Positions 23,609-35,143 of a stretch of DNA of 42,371 nt are shown in pieces (the stretch's first letter is position 1; the number at the start of each line of letters is the position of its first letter). A model generated the notes under the pieces. The model was not told where the DNA came from. It searched no databases and was given only the letters and a program-made list of their open reading frames with translations. A program made the translations under genes and the position numbers. This DNA comes from Saccoglossus kowalevskii (lineage: Eukaryota > Hemichordata > Enteropneusta > Harrimaniidae), in assembly GCF_000003605.2 (NCBI RefSeq), contig NW_003122916.1:226065-268435 (forward strand), in the 5' to 3' direction.

Positions 23609-23698
23609 GGGGTATTTGAAACCAAAATTTTATCCAACTGTAAGGCGGTTGCTGATTGGTTGCTGACTGAAATGACAATTTCTGGTTTCAAATACCCC
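23609..23698. repeat. 90-bp inverted-repeat element (15-bp arms)
   Basis: GGGGTATTTGAAACC at 23609-23623 is exactly inverted as GGTTTCAAATACCCC at 23684-23698, enclosing 60 bases. G/C runs continue just outside both arms (CCC and TTTCGCGGGG). It could be a very short MITE or a large hairpin. Confidence 0.7.
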
Positions 23699-24453
23699 TT
23701 TCGCGGGGTTAACGTAGACAGCTCGTATCCTTAACTTGCTATAATTCGGCTACTCGCATTACACTCCGTAAAGACTGAGGACAGACTAGCAGTAATATTG
23801 CGGGGTGCGAGCTATTTTTATCTGATGAAGTGCAGGAAAGTTTTGCAAACCATCGTGCGATGCTGGGAAGAAACTACCATTATTGTAAAGGAAGACTTTA
23901 ATAGGCCTATTGTTAATCAATGGATTGTCACCTGGGGATTTTCATTCTTGATCATTAAGAATACAGTACATGTACACAGAACCAAAGGGCCTTACACAAA
24001 CGCAGACTATGATATAAGCCTATTAGTGGAAAGTGGAGAGGGGAGTTGATATTTTGCCCTCTCATGATCGAAACCCCCTCAATTTTCCCATTGTTATGTG
24101 TATCATCGTCGTTATAAGGCACCAAGTGAACGGATTTTTGACATCAATTATTCAAATTTGAGAAACCCAGGTAAAAGTATAGTGACTAAACATGGAAGAT
24201 TTACTCCAAGACTACAACAAAATACTTATAAATGTCACAATATATTGACTGGCGCTACTGTAGAACATTAAGCTTCTTAAGTGAGTAACGTTTTACAGAA
24301 CGATACGAAATGGGGGAATAGTGTACATGTTACAGTTAACATGTTACCATTCACTGCTATAGATTTTGTGTAGTTTTTCAGATACACATTTGTGTAGCAT
24401 CAGGAAGGAATTCAGATTTTGTTTAATTAGCTATAAAGAAACAAAAATGTTTC

Positions 24454-24620
24454 TCTGAAGGCCAAACATTTAGACAATTATTAGAAAAAACAATGTTTTT
24501 TTGCTTTCTCCTCAAAATATTTCATTACCTGAAAGCAAAATATGTAGAAAATTATTAGAAAAAATGCTTTTCTGCTTTCTCCTTAATATACTTCACTACC
24601 CGAAGGCAAAATATTGGGAA
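24454..24620. repeat. ~74-bp tandem repeat, about two copies
   Basis: AATTATTAGAAAAAA recurs with period 74 (24476 and 24550), followed each time by TTGCTTTCTCCT or CTGCTTTCTCCT, an ATTTCATTACC or ACTTCACTACC block and GAA(A/G)GCAAAATAT. A partial third unit ends near 24620. Confidence 0.75.
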
Positions 24621-25921
24621 AGTAACTCTCCGGTAATTCTAGAATTCTAGCGTAGGCGTCACTATTCAGTGTTTGGTCGGTATGACGTGCTTACGTGACT
24701 TGGTTCCCTAGCGAAGATCGTATGTGAGCTGACACACACATTGGCGACTGATTAGAAATCATTACCCACTGCCCCATAGGTTAATCAATACCTTATTATA
24801 TCAAAATACGTAATAAAACGGATAAACTATTATTTTTAGTGACTGGATGTACATCGCGATGTCATACTGAGCTACTGCTTTTTTATTTATTTTAATTAAT
24901 ACGCTCCTGGAGTCCCTGGCACCACTAACAGTTTCAATTGATATCAAATGAACACCACATCAAGACGCGCAAGTATTTCAATAACACTAATTTCCGGCAA
25001 AAAATCTTCTTAATGCGTTTTAGTAAGCGCTACGGTTTAGTTAATGCAGCCGTCAATCCTAGTAGTCTGCGAACGCAATGAGAGCGCCATAAACTGTAAA
25101 TAGCTGTAACAAGAATTGCAAGATTTTGCATAAACGCACGACATTATAGGAACGTAAGTGGGAAATAAGTGAATCGAGTGTCAAATCTGGTCGAGCGATG
25201 GTTTATTGTTATTATACCCTTATAATCCATACTTACCCGAAAAAAATCCTAAATCAGAGAAACAAAATCTAACGAAATTGAGAAAAATGAGAATTAGCCC
25301 TTATATGTATATTTAATTTTACCATGTTCCACAACAAGATATAACTAAACAAAAATGCATAATATGTAAACATAATAACCATTAGAATTAGGAAAAACAC
25401 AAAATAATAGAAATAGCTGGAAAATTTGTGTTCACATAACAAGGTGTTTAGATTTAATGGGACTATGTATGTACACGTAAAATGGGATATACAATTTGCT
25501 TTTGTAAACCAAGATGAGTTAACACAGATCATGTTTGTAAGTCTAATTCATGAAAATGTTAGTAGTTTATCTTTGCTATTCGTCTAGTTTTGAACATGCA
25601 GCGACAATGAATGACAATTAGATTCAGAGTAATTAAAGTGTTTAGTAGTATGTTAACACCAATGTAGTAGCTAGATTCCAACTGGCATTACTAGTATAAA
25701 AATCATAGTTAAGCCTGTCTTACAGTATACAGTATGTACATTGAATCACAAACTATGGCGAACAATGTAGCTTGAATTTTTAGTATTAACACCATCACCA
25801 GTATACAAGATAACGAAGAAAAGTCCAAACATACATTGGGAAAAGTCGATTTGGTCGAGAACTCAATTGCGTGCTGACAAATTCCACAAATTTGAATGCA
25901 AATCAGGTGTGGCATATGAGT

Positions 25922-26005
25922 TTCTATTCTATTCTATTCTATTCTATTCTATTCTATTCTATTCTATTCTATTCTATTCTATTCTATTCTATTCTATTCT
26001 ATTCT
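25922..26005. repeat. (TTCTA)n microsatellite
   Basis: About 17 perfect pentanucleotide units with no interruptions, suggesting recent expansion. Confidence 0.98.
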
Positions 26006-26736
26006 TGGCTGATCGTGTTATTGATTAAAATGTGTCGATAATATAATTTATTCAGTTTGTATATTTATTCAAAGATAAACTGTATTACTGCCAAAAAAAT
26101 CAGATAAATCTTCAGCTTTCACGTCATTTCTTGCACTTCGTGCTCTCACCAGGGATTCTCTGTCAGTTGACAAGCCCCTGTGATTTCAGTTATTTCGCCA
26201 GCAGAAACTAATCAGAATAGTGAGCTGTGTACACGCGCCGTAAGCTGCTTAGCGCGTACTATCATCTGCATACAGAAACGGCGTTTCTTGAAAATACGTT
26301 GCAACTAGTTTATCGGCTGCGATTGAACAAATAATTTCCTTTTGATACGACCAATGTATTTACGTTTTTTCCTAAATTGTGTACCAGTCTAGTAGCGGTC
26401 TTCATGCATATCAACAGTAAGTCGGCAAAGATTAATGACAGATCAGTGAGAAAACTAATCATGCAACGGCGGCCCCTCGATAAATGTTTGCCCCCCCCCC
26501 AAATGCAAGAAATAGCGTTTTAGAGGGTCTAGATTTCAAATCTATTAAGGGGTACCTTCCCGGACCCCCAAGTAAAATTGGTTGGTGAGTAGATCTCTCT
26601 CCCCATGCAAAATTTGTGCCGCCGCCTCTATCGTAGTAAGGTTGGCAGAATTAGCGAACTCCTCAATTGCGTATTGCCTGTTCGTATTTAAGTAAAGTTA
26701 ACGATTTTAGTATATGTTGACAAAATTAATGATTAT

Positions 26737-27201
26737 GTTATTACGAGGTTATAAAAGTGTATTCACCACCAACAAGAAAATATCGCGTTATATTATTCGT
26801 TTTTATGATATACGAATAAAAAAAACCTGTTAGCGTCGAATAATCTTTATTTATTATACATCTGTCACCGTAACGCCATAAGTTACTGTGCGCCGTAAAT
26901 TGTGCGGCATTTTGCGGGGGTATTTTCAACCTATCATATTAGGAAATGCAAATTTCTCTAATAAAACAAACAAACATGGCTGCCACCAGGGACTGGACTC
27001 AACACAAAGTTCGCTGATTCTGTTCTAAACTTTTTGTTTTGGATTTCGGCATTTCCATGATGTATCATTGGCAGAAAAAGATGTATAATAATATGGTTAT
27101 TAAGAGGATAACACAAAGTATGCCGTCACATCGATCTGCGCTGCGCGTAGGTCGATACTTCCGCTGTCTTCGTGCATATTTTTCGGTATCCTCGTAATAA
27201 C
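26737..27201 (-). mobile_element. MITE-like element, copy B (both termini present)
   Basis: A 465-bp segment with perfect 12-bp terminal inverted repeats: GTTATTACGAGG at 26737-26748 and CCTCGTAATAAC at 27190-27201. Read on the minus strand it contains, in order, the ATGCACGAAGACAGCGG block, a GTTATCC...TAATAACC inner terminus, and near 26925-26870 the block with GCCGCACAATTTACGG and GTAACTTATGGCGTTACGG. All are shared with copy A at 5641-5940. No transposase frame exists, so it would be non-autonomous. I cannot define the target-site duplication. Confidence 0.7.
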
Positions 27202-27539
27202 CTCACAATATTACATTCGTAACATTACTATAATCTAACACCGAAAACAATAGGATTTGCCGTTCTGTATCAGTATAAGAATTCTTTAGAACATTCGATT
27301 TCCCCCTTAAATGGGGTAAACCACATCACCCACTTTGACACATTCAACATAATTGACGTCACATTCAAAGAGTTGCCTATATTTACATTGGACGCATGCA
27401 CACTATGGCGAGCGACGGTAAAATATCCTATCACTAAACGCAAACGTTCCCGCAGCGCAAAACGTTTTTGGTTGCCATTTTGGACAATTATCTCTCGTTA
27501 AATCATAACTACAAGCATAGAAAAAGAGAATGATAAGGT

Positions 27540-27605
27540 GATCACAAGAATACCGCAAATTACGCACAAAGGCAGTACGACGGAATTCTCGTGATAACCT
27601 CATAT
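27540..27605. mobile_element. Diverged MITE-family end
   Basis: AATACCGCAAATTACG near 27550 and TTCTCGTGATAACCTCAT near 27585-27602 resemble the internal block and terminus of the GTTATTACGAGG family. They lie about 400 bases beyond copy B, perhaps as an older nested or neighbouring copy. Confidence 0.3.
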
Positions 27606-29245
27606 TATCACATGAATCATTTTGCTGGAGTTCTAGCTAATGTTAATATCATATCAGCTCAGTGTATTCTGATTGGTCCATGCAAGCTGACTGAATTTAT
27701 GATATTATTTCTGAATAACGCAAATGAGCCCAACCCCTAATATATTAGCGGTTTTACGCAATATTCCTTGAATTGAAATTAAGAAATATATTATTCTGAA
27801 TAATTCTGGAAGTTTTTGATGTCAGCTTAAATGCCTTTGTGATATAAAGTCGCAAATATGTGAGGCTATTTTTCAATCTCTCCCAACCGTAATTTCTCCG
27901 CGCACTTTTTTTTCACCCATACTTAGTGGCAATTTGTCACGGAATGTGAAACGGCCGCGGTTTGAATTGACTCACTAATGTATCTCGAAATCACAAATAT
28001 AATCTCCAAAAATAACTTATAAATATGTTTTAATCGCAATATTGAAAAGTTAACTAACGGTAATCGGTGTTAATTACAAACACTGCGTTAGCTTTTAGTT
28101 TTTAGAACTGCAAAATGTATAGTTTTGATAGAGAGAGACAAAAATACTACACCGGGTCAATTAACCCGATAGGTAGGATCACTCATGATGAAATGTACTA
28201 TTTAGGCTGGTGATGTTTTTTTTTTTTTACAAAACAAATTCAGCACTTACTTCATATCAGTAAGTTATTACAACATATGTGCGTTATAACAGGCCATGAA
28301 GGCAATTTAAGGGATTTTAGAAGATTCCCTCTTAGTTGTTGCACAGAAACTTATAGGAAAGAGTGTCTTCGAGCTCGTTAATGCATATTCGAATAAAATG
28401 CCTAGCAATAGTTGATTGATATTAACTTTTGCCACTTTTAATTTGGCTTAGTTTTCAGTAGCGGAAATCAAAGTAATATAAATATGTAACGATACGTTCT
28501 GAATGTGTTCATGGTAACATGGAATGGGCCCCAGAACTAACGTTTTCTGTACATCGAACGCCAGCTGAAATTCTAACCTGTCACAATCATGTTTGTTTTT
28601 AATATGAATTAAGGATGTAGTATAGGTTTTCAGAGAGTAAAAATCACACTAATTATTTTTATATAATTTTGTTTATAAACTATATATTTCATGGAAGCTC
28701 ATAATTCACACTAATGAAAAAATGTTATAAATATTTTTTTTATTGAACTTTCAAATAAGTTCTGTAAATAAAGGGATACTTCAAAATGTTGAATAAAACA
28801 CGAGAAACATAAAAAGGGCGAAAATCAAGTTGTTGCAGCTTGTTGGCTTTAGATAGGTCTTCAATCCTGTATGTTGTGGCCCCTAATTCTCATCGTTTAC
28901 ACTTATTTTGTTTATAAAATGTAAATTTTATTTTATCGAATTAAAAATCCCATAAATAAAGTCAGATGTTGTTTAACATCATTATATCAATGTGTGTTTT
29001 TCTGTTGCGTCAATGAAGCGGTAGTAAATCGACACAATTAGTTGCGTCACAAAAAGCGTCAGTGACACATCATATTGACTCAGAGGGCACACTGTACGCA
29101 ATCTTTTTTGAAGTGATTAGAATGCACCTATCACACCACTCTAGTGTGTGGCATTCATATACGTTGCTAATTTCTGAATAAATGACGGTTTGTCTATATT
29201 TTTGAGTTTGTAAAATTGCTCATGTCAGTATGAATTATCTTTCAG

Positions 29246-29647
29246 GTTACTGTGTGTGTCAGTATCTACACTTTAACTGCGATAGGAATCGATCGATACT
29301 ATGCCGTGGTCCATCCATTAAAACTACGGGTGACGAAGAACAGGAACATCTACGTTATAATGAGTATATGGTTGATTTCTGCTGTATCTGGGATCGTGCA
29401 ACTAATAATGGCACGCACTAGACAGCATTATTGGGATGGTGAAATAATATATTCTTGCAGTGAGAGGTGGCCAGACGAGGCATCTTCAGCAGTCTATGAA
29501 GTATTTGTTATGAGTGTGACATACGTCATTCCATTACTCATTCTATCCTATACGTATTTTAAAGTGGGTTCAAAGCTGTGGGGCAGACAGCTACCTGGAA
29601 ACGCTGACAGAGTAAGAGACCAGTCACACTACAAAACAAAACGCAAG
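29246..29647 (+). CDS. Neuropeptide GPCR, exon 2 (TM3 to third intracellular loop)
   Basis: Begins after TTATCTTTCAG and joins exon 1 in phase 0 (Q115|V116). 134 codons. TM3 carries SIYTLTAIGIDRYYAVVHPL with the DRY motif at 131-133, the G-protein contact. TM4 has the conserved Trp157. Extracellular loop 2 has Cys186 in SCSERWPDE, partner of Cys107. TM5 has Pro211 and Tyr217 (YVIPLLILSYTYF). The third loop reads VGSKLWGRQLPGN, then DRVRDQ and a KTKRK end. The VGxxLW, PG, DRxxxQ and KRKV spacing is closest to tachykinin receptors; the WP after the loop-2 Cys also occurs in NPY/NPFF and luqin/RYamide receptors. The exon ends AAG|GTGAAT in phase 0. The absence of Pro in TM4 is a small departure from many relatives. 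Confidence 0.93.
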
Positions 29648-30186
29648 GTGAATATTAATAAGTGATCTGTGTATTCCCGCATTAGGTGTGAGCGGTGAAT
29701 TGCATATATTTGTATGTATGTAGGATATATTGCACTCAATCATGGTGAATATCATTCACATACATAATCCATTATAAAATCATTCACCTGAACTCAAAAA
29801 TAGACCAGAAATTCAAATATAATTTTGATATGTTGAGTCATTACGCCTGTCAAAATATGGTTATTTTTAACTATCTTAGTAGTATCTACATACAATTCTC
29901 TATCGGTTAAGAAAAGTGATTGCATCGTTTATTGAATCGACTGATTATTGAACGAGTAATGAATTCGGAGTTAATATTTGACTTGTTAACTTTATTAATT
30001 CAATTGTATCTTAAATTTATTTGCACCGCTTGCTTTGCACTCGTGACTCGTGAGACTGTAAAAATAAAACAACTATACGTGATAACATACCATTTTGCTG
30101 TCGGTTGATAATTTTTTCTCGGTAGTGACATACAAGGGAAAGTCATGCTTATGTATTTGCTAAATTGATCGTATCTCATTCTGTAG

Positions 30187-30215
30187 GTTATCAAGATGCT
30201 TGTAGTGGTACTACT
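30187..30215 (+). CDS. Neuropeptide GPCR, start of exon 3 (cytoplasmic end of TM6)
   Basis: After TCATTCTGTAG the frame reads VIKMLVVVL before the N run, continuing ...KTKRK from exon 2 as KRKVIKMLVVVL. This is the conserved base of TM6 in tachykinin- and NPY-type receptors. The CWxP switch motif would fall in the gap. Intron 2 (29648-30186) is 539 bases. Confidence 0.88.
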
Positions 30216-30728
30216 NNNNNNNNNNNNNNNNNNNNNNNNNNNNNNNNNNNNNNNNNNNNNNNNNNNNNNNNNNNNNNNNNNNNNNNNNNNNNNNNNNNNN
30301 NNNNNNNNNNNNNNNNNNNNNNNNNNNNNNNNNNNNNNNNNNNNNNNNNNNNNNNNNNNNNNNNNNNNNNNNNNNNNNNNNNNNNNNNNNNNNNNNNNNN
30401 NNNNNNNNNNNNNNNNNNNNNNNNNNNNNNNNNNNNNNNNNNNNNNNNNNNNNNNNNNNNNNNNNNNNNNNNNNNNNNNNNNNNNNNNNNNNNNNNNNNN
30501 NNNNNNNNNNNNNNNNNNNNNNNNNNNNNNNNNNNNNNNNNNNNNNNNNNNNNNNNNNNNNNNNNNNNNNNNNNNNNNNNNNNNNNNNNNNNNNNNNNNN
30601 NNNNNNNNNNNNNNNNNNNNNNNNNNNNNNNNNNNNNNNNNNNNNNNNNNNNNNNNNNNNNNNNNNNNNNNNNNNNNNNNNNNNNNNNNNNNNNNNNNNN
30701 NNNNNNNNNNNNNNNNNNNNNNNNNNNN
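30216..30728. other. Assembly gap (513 N)
   Basis: Run of N within the receptor's TM6-TM7 coding region. The frames on either side differ by two bases if the N count is taken literally, and 513 bases is more than the roughly 200 needed for TM6, loop 3 and TM7. The gap size is therefore an estimate, or it hides an additional intron. Confidence 0.99.
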
Positions 30729-30764
30729 CCGCTAGTGTACAGCTTTATGAGTGACAGTTTTAAG
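30729..30764 (+). CDS. Neuropeptide GPCR, end of TM7 and start of helix 8
   Basis: Emerging from the gap the frame reads PLVYSFMSDSFK and stops at AAG|GTATGT, a consensus donor, in phase 0. This is the NPxxY motif of TM7 (the Asn lies in the gap) with the x5-F-K start of helix 8. An intron directly after the helix 8 F-K/R is, as I recall, common in the tachykinin and NPY receptor group. The C-terminal tail must therefore be in a later exon. Confidence 0.88.
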
Positions 30765-30812
30765 GTATGTTATAATAAATAAATATTAAATAAATAAATA
30801 AATAAATAAATA

Positions 30813-30903
<91 letters not shown>

Positions 30904-33900
30904 ATAGGAGAGCGGGATTATATTAAAAATGTTTTCGCTTTTCAAATTATTACGTCATAACATTCGATATTTTTGTTCAAACCCAGTGGTCACGTGTTAT
31001 TCTAATTTTATCAGCACCCAATCTGGACGTGCACCTACTTTATGAATGTGCGACATGTAACACCATGCGCCAAAGATTCTCACAGGCGGTTCATTCGGCG
31101 CCCCTTGGGTTTTTAAATTGAGTAATTGGTTTTATTTCCGCCGACAATCAATGTACCTATCATCTCGTTTGGTGATTCACAACGAGTATTTATTATAATA
31201 CATTAGTGGGCCATGGCAAATATATAATATTTAGTTGTGACCTTTTTTTGTAGTTTTAATAAATGATGTGCAAGTAAATTTAAATTAATTCGAATCAATT
31301 TTGGATAATGTGTCATTGGAATTCAATCAATAAGCTATTTTATTATAAAAATGATAGATATTGGATGCATGCAATCACACAAACTCACCATAATGAAACA
31401 GACAAATAACAAATGGTGCCATCATCGTTATTACGCCTGGATAGAAAGGTCATTATTTGGTAACGTGATTTGAAAATCGAATTACAGACAGGTTGAGTCG
31501 CACTGGATAATATTATCTTTTAGTCAAGAAAGTTTTACCTACTCCTCCTATTTGTTTCAAATATGCGTTATGTGGAAGCGGAGAAAATCGAATGACAATA
31601 CTTCCAATGGGGACATTGGCAGGGGTTTTCATTGAGGAACATATATAATTTTCTTTCCATTCATTCATTGATTCAGTCCGCTTTAGGAAATGGATCAAGT
31701 ATGTTATATCACAGCGATAAACAACACTGCAATTATTTGAGATTGCGAATCGACACGGAAATATATCATATGTAAATTGAGTGAATTGGGGGTTGTAACG
31801 CCCAATACTCTATGGGAAACAATAACAATTGTCAAAAGCCAATTGCCGTTGCTTTGGGGATCAATATAATATCAAACGAAGTGCCGAAAATAATGTACAA
31901 TATATTGATTACAACAATATTTCAGCGATATGATGCGACTGATGCCCACCGGCTCATGTGAATAAATAAATAAACTATTTAAAATTAATATTTGGACAGA
32001 TTGTGCAAAATTATTCACAATTCTATTCCAACTCACTTCGTAATTCCACAAGGATATACAACTTATACGTAATAATATGTCTAGAATAAATCGACTTCTC
32101 ATTCAATGCACTGTATGCCTTGTTTAACACGTGATACATACACTTTCAATGACCCGAACAACTAGCTTGTCTAATTTCCATCTTTTACATACATAACTAT
32201 AATGTGTCTGGAATCTGGAAAATTGAAGTTTGAAGAGACGGGTCAGAAAGACATACAATTTGACGTCACTGTATTGCTTGGATACTCCCGTGAGGTAAAC
32301 ACGTCGTCTATTGTACATGCGTGTATGTATTGCCCATAGGGATTTGCAGAAAAGACTCTCCACATACATATAGAAGCATATGAGAAGTCATATCAAACTA
32401 CTGATAGTAGTAAACAACCGTTTTCCAGTGTTTTCGTTATTCCACTATGCGAGGGTATACCTACAACAGTGATGTAATTTATTCACGTAACTGTTCTCTG
32501 CAATGCAACCGGACTTACGTAAGGTCTAGCAATATATATCCTTGGAAAACTACATCAGTTTTTACTCGTGTTTATTAAACATATTATCGACTGGTGATAG
32601 ATTCAATGGTGTGCTATACAAAATAGTGCGCTTTTACAGGCTTCTATTTGTGTCACGAAAGTCTATGAGAGATCTCATAGCTCTTCTGAATCGATAAAAC
32701 AAAATTAAAATGACGGAAATTTGGATGTTTTCAAACTACCGCACTCTTTTTGAAACGTAGTGTTATAAATTTGTATGTACTTTCACCCCTTTAATTTCAT
32801 TAATTGCACAGGTGTAACCAAAAACGCATATCAATGAGAGGAGTAATTTTGCTTCAGGCCAATTTACAACGCTCTCCATATTAGTTACAAAAACACTTTA
32901 CCTAAAGGCAGTCACGATCAACAACAAAAACTGCATGACTAATTTTATTTAAAAAAAGAGCGTTTGCAATGTCGCGGTCCCCGTAAGCTACGAAGTATCC
33001 CGCAAACGTCAACCAAACCGCCGTACGCATCCATCTAGTTTCCATCTAGATCCATAGAACAAAAAACAAAATCTGATGCGTAATTATCTGTATTTGTCTT
33101 ACGGCACATATAATTCGTAAATCAGTCTGTGTATGAAGCAATAACATTTGATTTGACGCTTCGCGGGACGGCGAAACACACGTGACCAATCGCGGCCATC
33201 GCATACGGATTGAGATTAAATAAGATGAAATATAGCATAAATTAAATTTCACATTTTTAAACACCAACAAAATAAATAAAAATACTCGCTCGTTTACTCC
33301 TTTTGTAGATGTCTAACCTCATTTGAATATTGCGAATAATAAGATTTTATCTGTTAAACGAACATGACGTCCATCGCCTATTAGTGAACTAATGGCCATG
33401 TATTTGTTGTTAAAATAGTCATTCTTACGTATATCATATTCCTTTACCTCTTTGAGTCTATAGTCCTTTCCCCAAAGCGCTACACATTATTTCAGATTCC
33501 TTTCAAATTATCTGTGTCGACCTGACCATCAAGGCCATCTTCCTTTTTCTAACTAATTCATTTTTGCTGAGCCCGGAGCTTTGCACGTCTATTTCGTACG
33601 CATTCTTGGCTACGCGAAAGTGTACGCTTTTTTTCGCAAAATACGGCACCACGCGTTGTCATTTTGGGGAATAACCTGTGACGGTGCGACAATTGTATTG
33701 TATAGGGAGTAAATTGTAAAACAACATATACCTCTCCTGTATTCTACCTTCACTAACACATGTTTAAGACGGCTTCTTCACAGTGACATGTGGTTAATTT
33801 GTAAAAAAAAAATGGACGTCTGAACTCGCCATTTGATTCCCTGAGTCACGGTGAATGACGCTGACCTTATAAAAAAAATAAGCGTATCACGAAGTAAATT

Positions 33901-33963
33901 CCGGGCGATAAGATAGTAAAATAACGTTTATTTTTTTTAGTTTTGAGCTACATTTCCTTTCAG
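30765..33963 (+). other. Noncoding, probable intron 3
   Basis: Starts with the donor GTATGT and holds a long AAAT microsatellite. A minus-strand open stretch at 31513-31698 has a coding-like middle (SSMKTPANVPIGSIVIRFSP) after a TTTCCTAAAG acceptor-like site and before GGA|GTAGGT, but it is too weak for a gene call. Otherwise nothing recognisable. Confidence 0.5.
30776..30906. repeat. (AAAT)n microsatellite
   Basis: About 130 bases of TAAA/AAAT units with one or two interruptions, directly after the TM7 exon donor. The minus-strand Ile-Tyr-Leu-Phe frame across it is an artefact. Confidence 0.98.
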
Positions 33964-34017
33964 GATGAAATGTATGCAAGACACAAAGGGGTAAACGGTT
34001 TGTCACATGAAATGTAA
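33964..34017 (+). CDS. Candidate terminal exon of the GPCR (17 codons + stop)
   Basis: A strong acceptor (CTACATTTCCTTTCAG, ending 33963) is followed in phase 0, the phase left by the TM7 exon, by DEMYARHKGVNGLSHEM and TAA at 34015-34017. Joined to SDSFK this gives a short amphipathic, charged tail plausible for helix 8 and a truncated C-terminus. It lacks the palmitoylation cysteine and the Ser/Thr-rich tail usual in tachykinin receptors, so the true last exon may lie elsewhere or beyond the window. Confidence 0.3.
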   Translation, partial: DEMYARHKGVNGLSHEM

Positions 34018-34170
34018 TTTCGATTACTCCCGATCATTATGTAATAGCCGCGGATGGTTACGGATTGCGAAATATCACAAAGACTATTAAATTTCACACA
34101 ATTATCTGGAAACACATAAGTGCTTTTTAGTGAGCATTATTTTTCAATTCGTTCATTCAATATGAGTGCA

Positions 34171-34171
<1 letters not shown>

Positions 34172-34239
<68 letters not shown>
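34172..34239. repeat. (TA)n microsatellite
   Basis: About 68 bases of uninterrupted TA/AT. Confidence 0.98.
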
Positions 34240-34245
<6 letters not shown>

Positions 34246-34391
34246 TGTTTCGTTTATATTATATTCATACACAAGAGGCGTCAAATACTTTGTTCTATGA
34301 CAAACATCATGGTTTTAAACACTGCTATTTGAGAATAGAATACATTATACAAAAGACCAGACGTTATGTATGAGCAAAATAAAACTTTACC

Positions 34392-34440
34392 AACCCCCCC
34401 AAAAAAACAAAAAAAAACAAAACAAAACAAAACAAAACAA
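34392..34440. repeat. Poly-C/poly-A and (AAAAC)n tract
   Basis: CCCCCC followed by A-rich sequence and five or so AAAAC units; could be an old retroposon tail that has turned into a microsatellite. Confidence 0.8.
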
Positions 34441-35143
34441 ATAAACGTGCAGAGAATGCTAATTTCTATAACGTGTAGTTATAGACATCCGGGAGTTCAA
34501 CGACATTGGTTATATTGGCAATACAAAACGTGTATTTTCTGTACTTCTAAACTAAGTCAGGCGTATATAAATGAACCAAGGGCACGAAGTATTTAAACAA
34601 ATAGACTAAAATGTTATGATTTGTTGAAAATAAACCTTGTAATCGCATTGCATAACTTACATTCTAAATAAATATTACATATTACATCACTAAATATTTT
34701 CGACATGTAGTTCACTCTTGTTCATGTATATGTATATGCAAACAATTAACATTCGTAACAAGTTGTTGTTCAAACTTCTGTATAAAAACATATCAGAATT
34801 GACTGCGTTACTATTACACATGTAGGCGAGTTCGATTCTTCAAAGTTCATTTCAATCGATAAAATAGCATCGCTTAACAGAAACACTTAAATGTCATTAA
34901 CCGCCCATTGATATTCACAATATTGTCGATATAATTGCAAGTACACATCGATTGTTTCTGCATAAAAAGTACTCACAGATTTGAGTAGCCGCAAATCGTT
35001 CAAATATATCTCCGTGGACAACACTCTGCTATAGTTAATGGTAGTACTCTATATTCACAGCGCAATTCAACATAATTTGAAAAACTGCTATAAATAGCAT
35101 TGGAATGACTGTGATGCCAAATTTCCCTGGTGTGTGTTACGCT

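Larger units (their letters stand above)
5566..29245 (+). other. Intron 1 of the GPCR gene (23.7 kb)
   Basis: Bounded by GTATGT at 5566 and TTATCTTTCAG ending at 29245. It separates exons that join in phase 0 within TM3. Stretches without their own entry (roughly 5941-8700, 8800-10000, 10450-11280, 16100-17060, 18300-20090, 20200-22190, 24050-25920, 26006-26730, 27210-29245) are AT-rich, with scattered stops in all frames and nothing I can name. The intron carries the transposable-element remnants and the minus-strand exon candidates listed separately. Confidence 0.85.
34018..35143. other. Noncoding AT-rich region
   Basis: Contains a TA microsatellite (34172-34239) and an A/C-rich tract with AAAAC units (about 34392-34440). 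No coding or RNA feature is seen. Confidence 0.6.

Noticed and set aside
25922..26005. Regularly spaced repeat array considered as CRISPR-like
   Set aside because: It is a continuous pentanucleotide microsatellite with no unique spacers, in a eukaryotic context.
30165..30782. Open frames of about 180-205 codons at 30.2-30.8 kb
   Set aside because: They exist only because the N run contains no stop codons; the real coding parts are 30187-30215 and 30729-30764, in different frames.
30760..30945. Minus-strand Leu-Phe-Ile-Tyr repeat protein
   Set aside because: Translation of the AAAT microsatellite.
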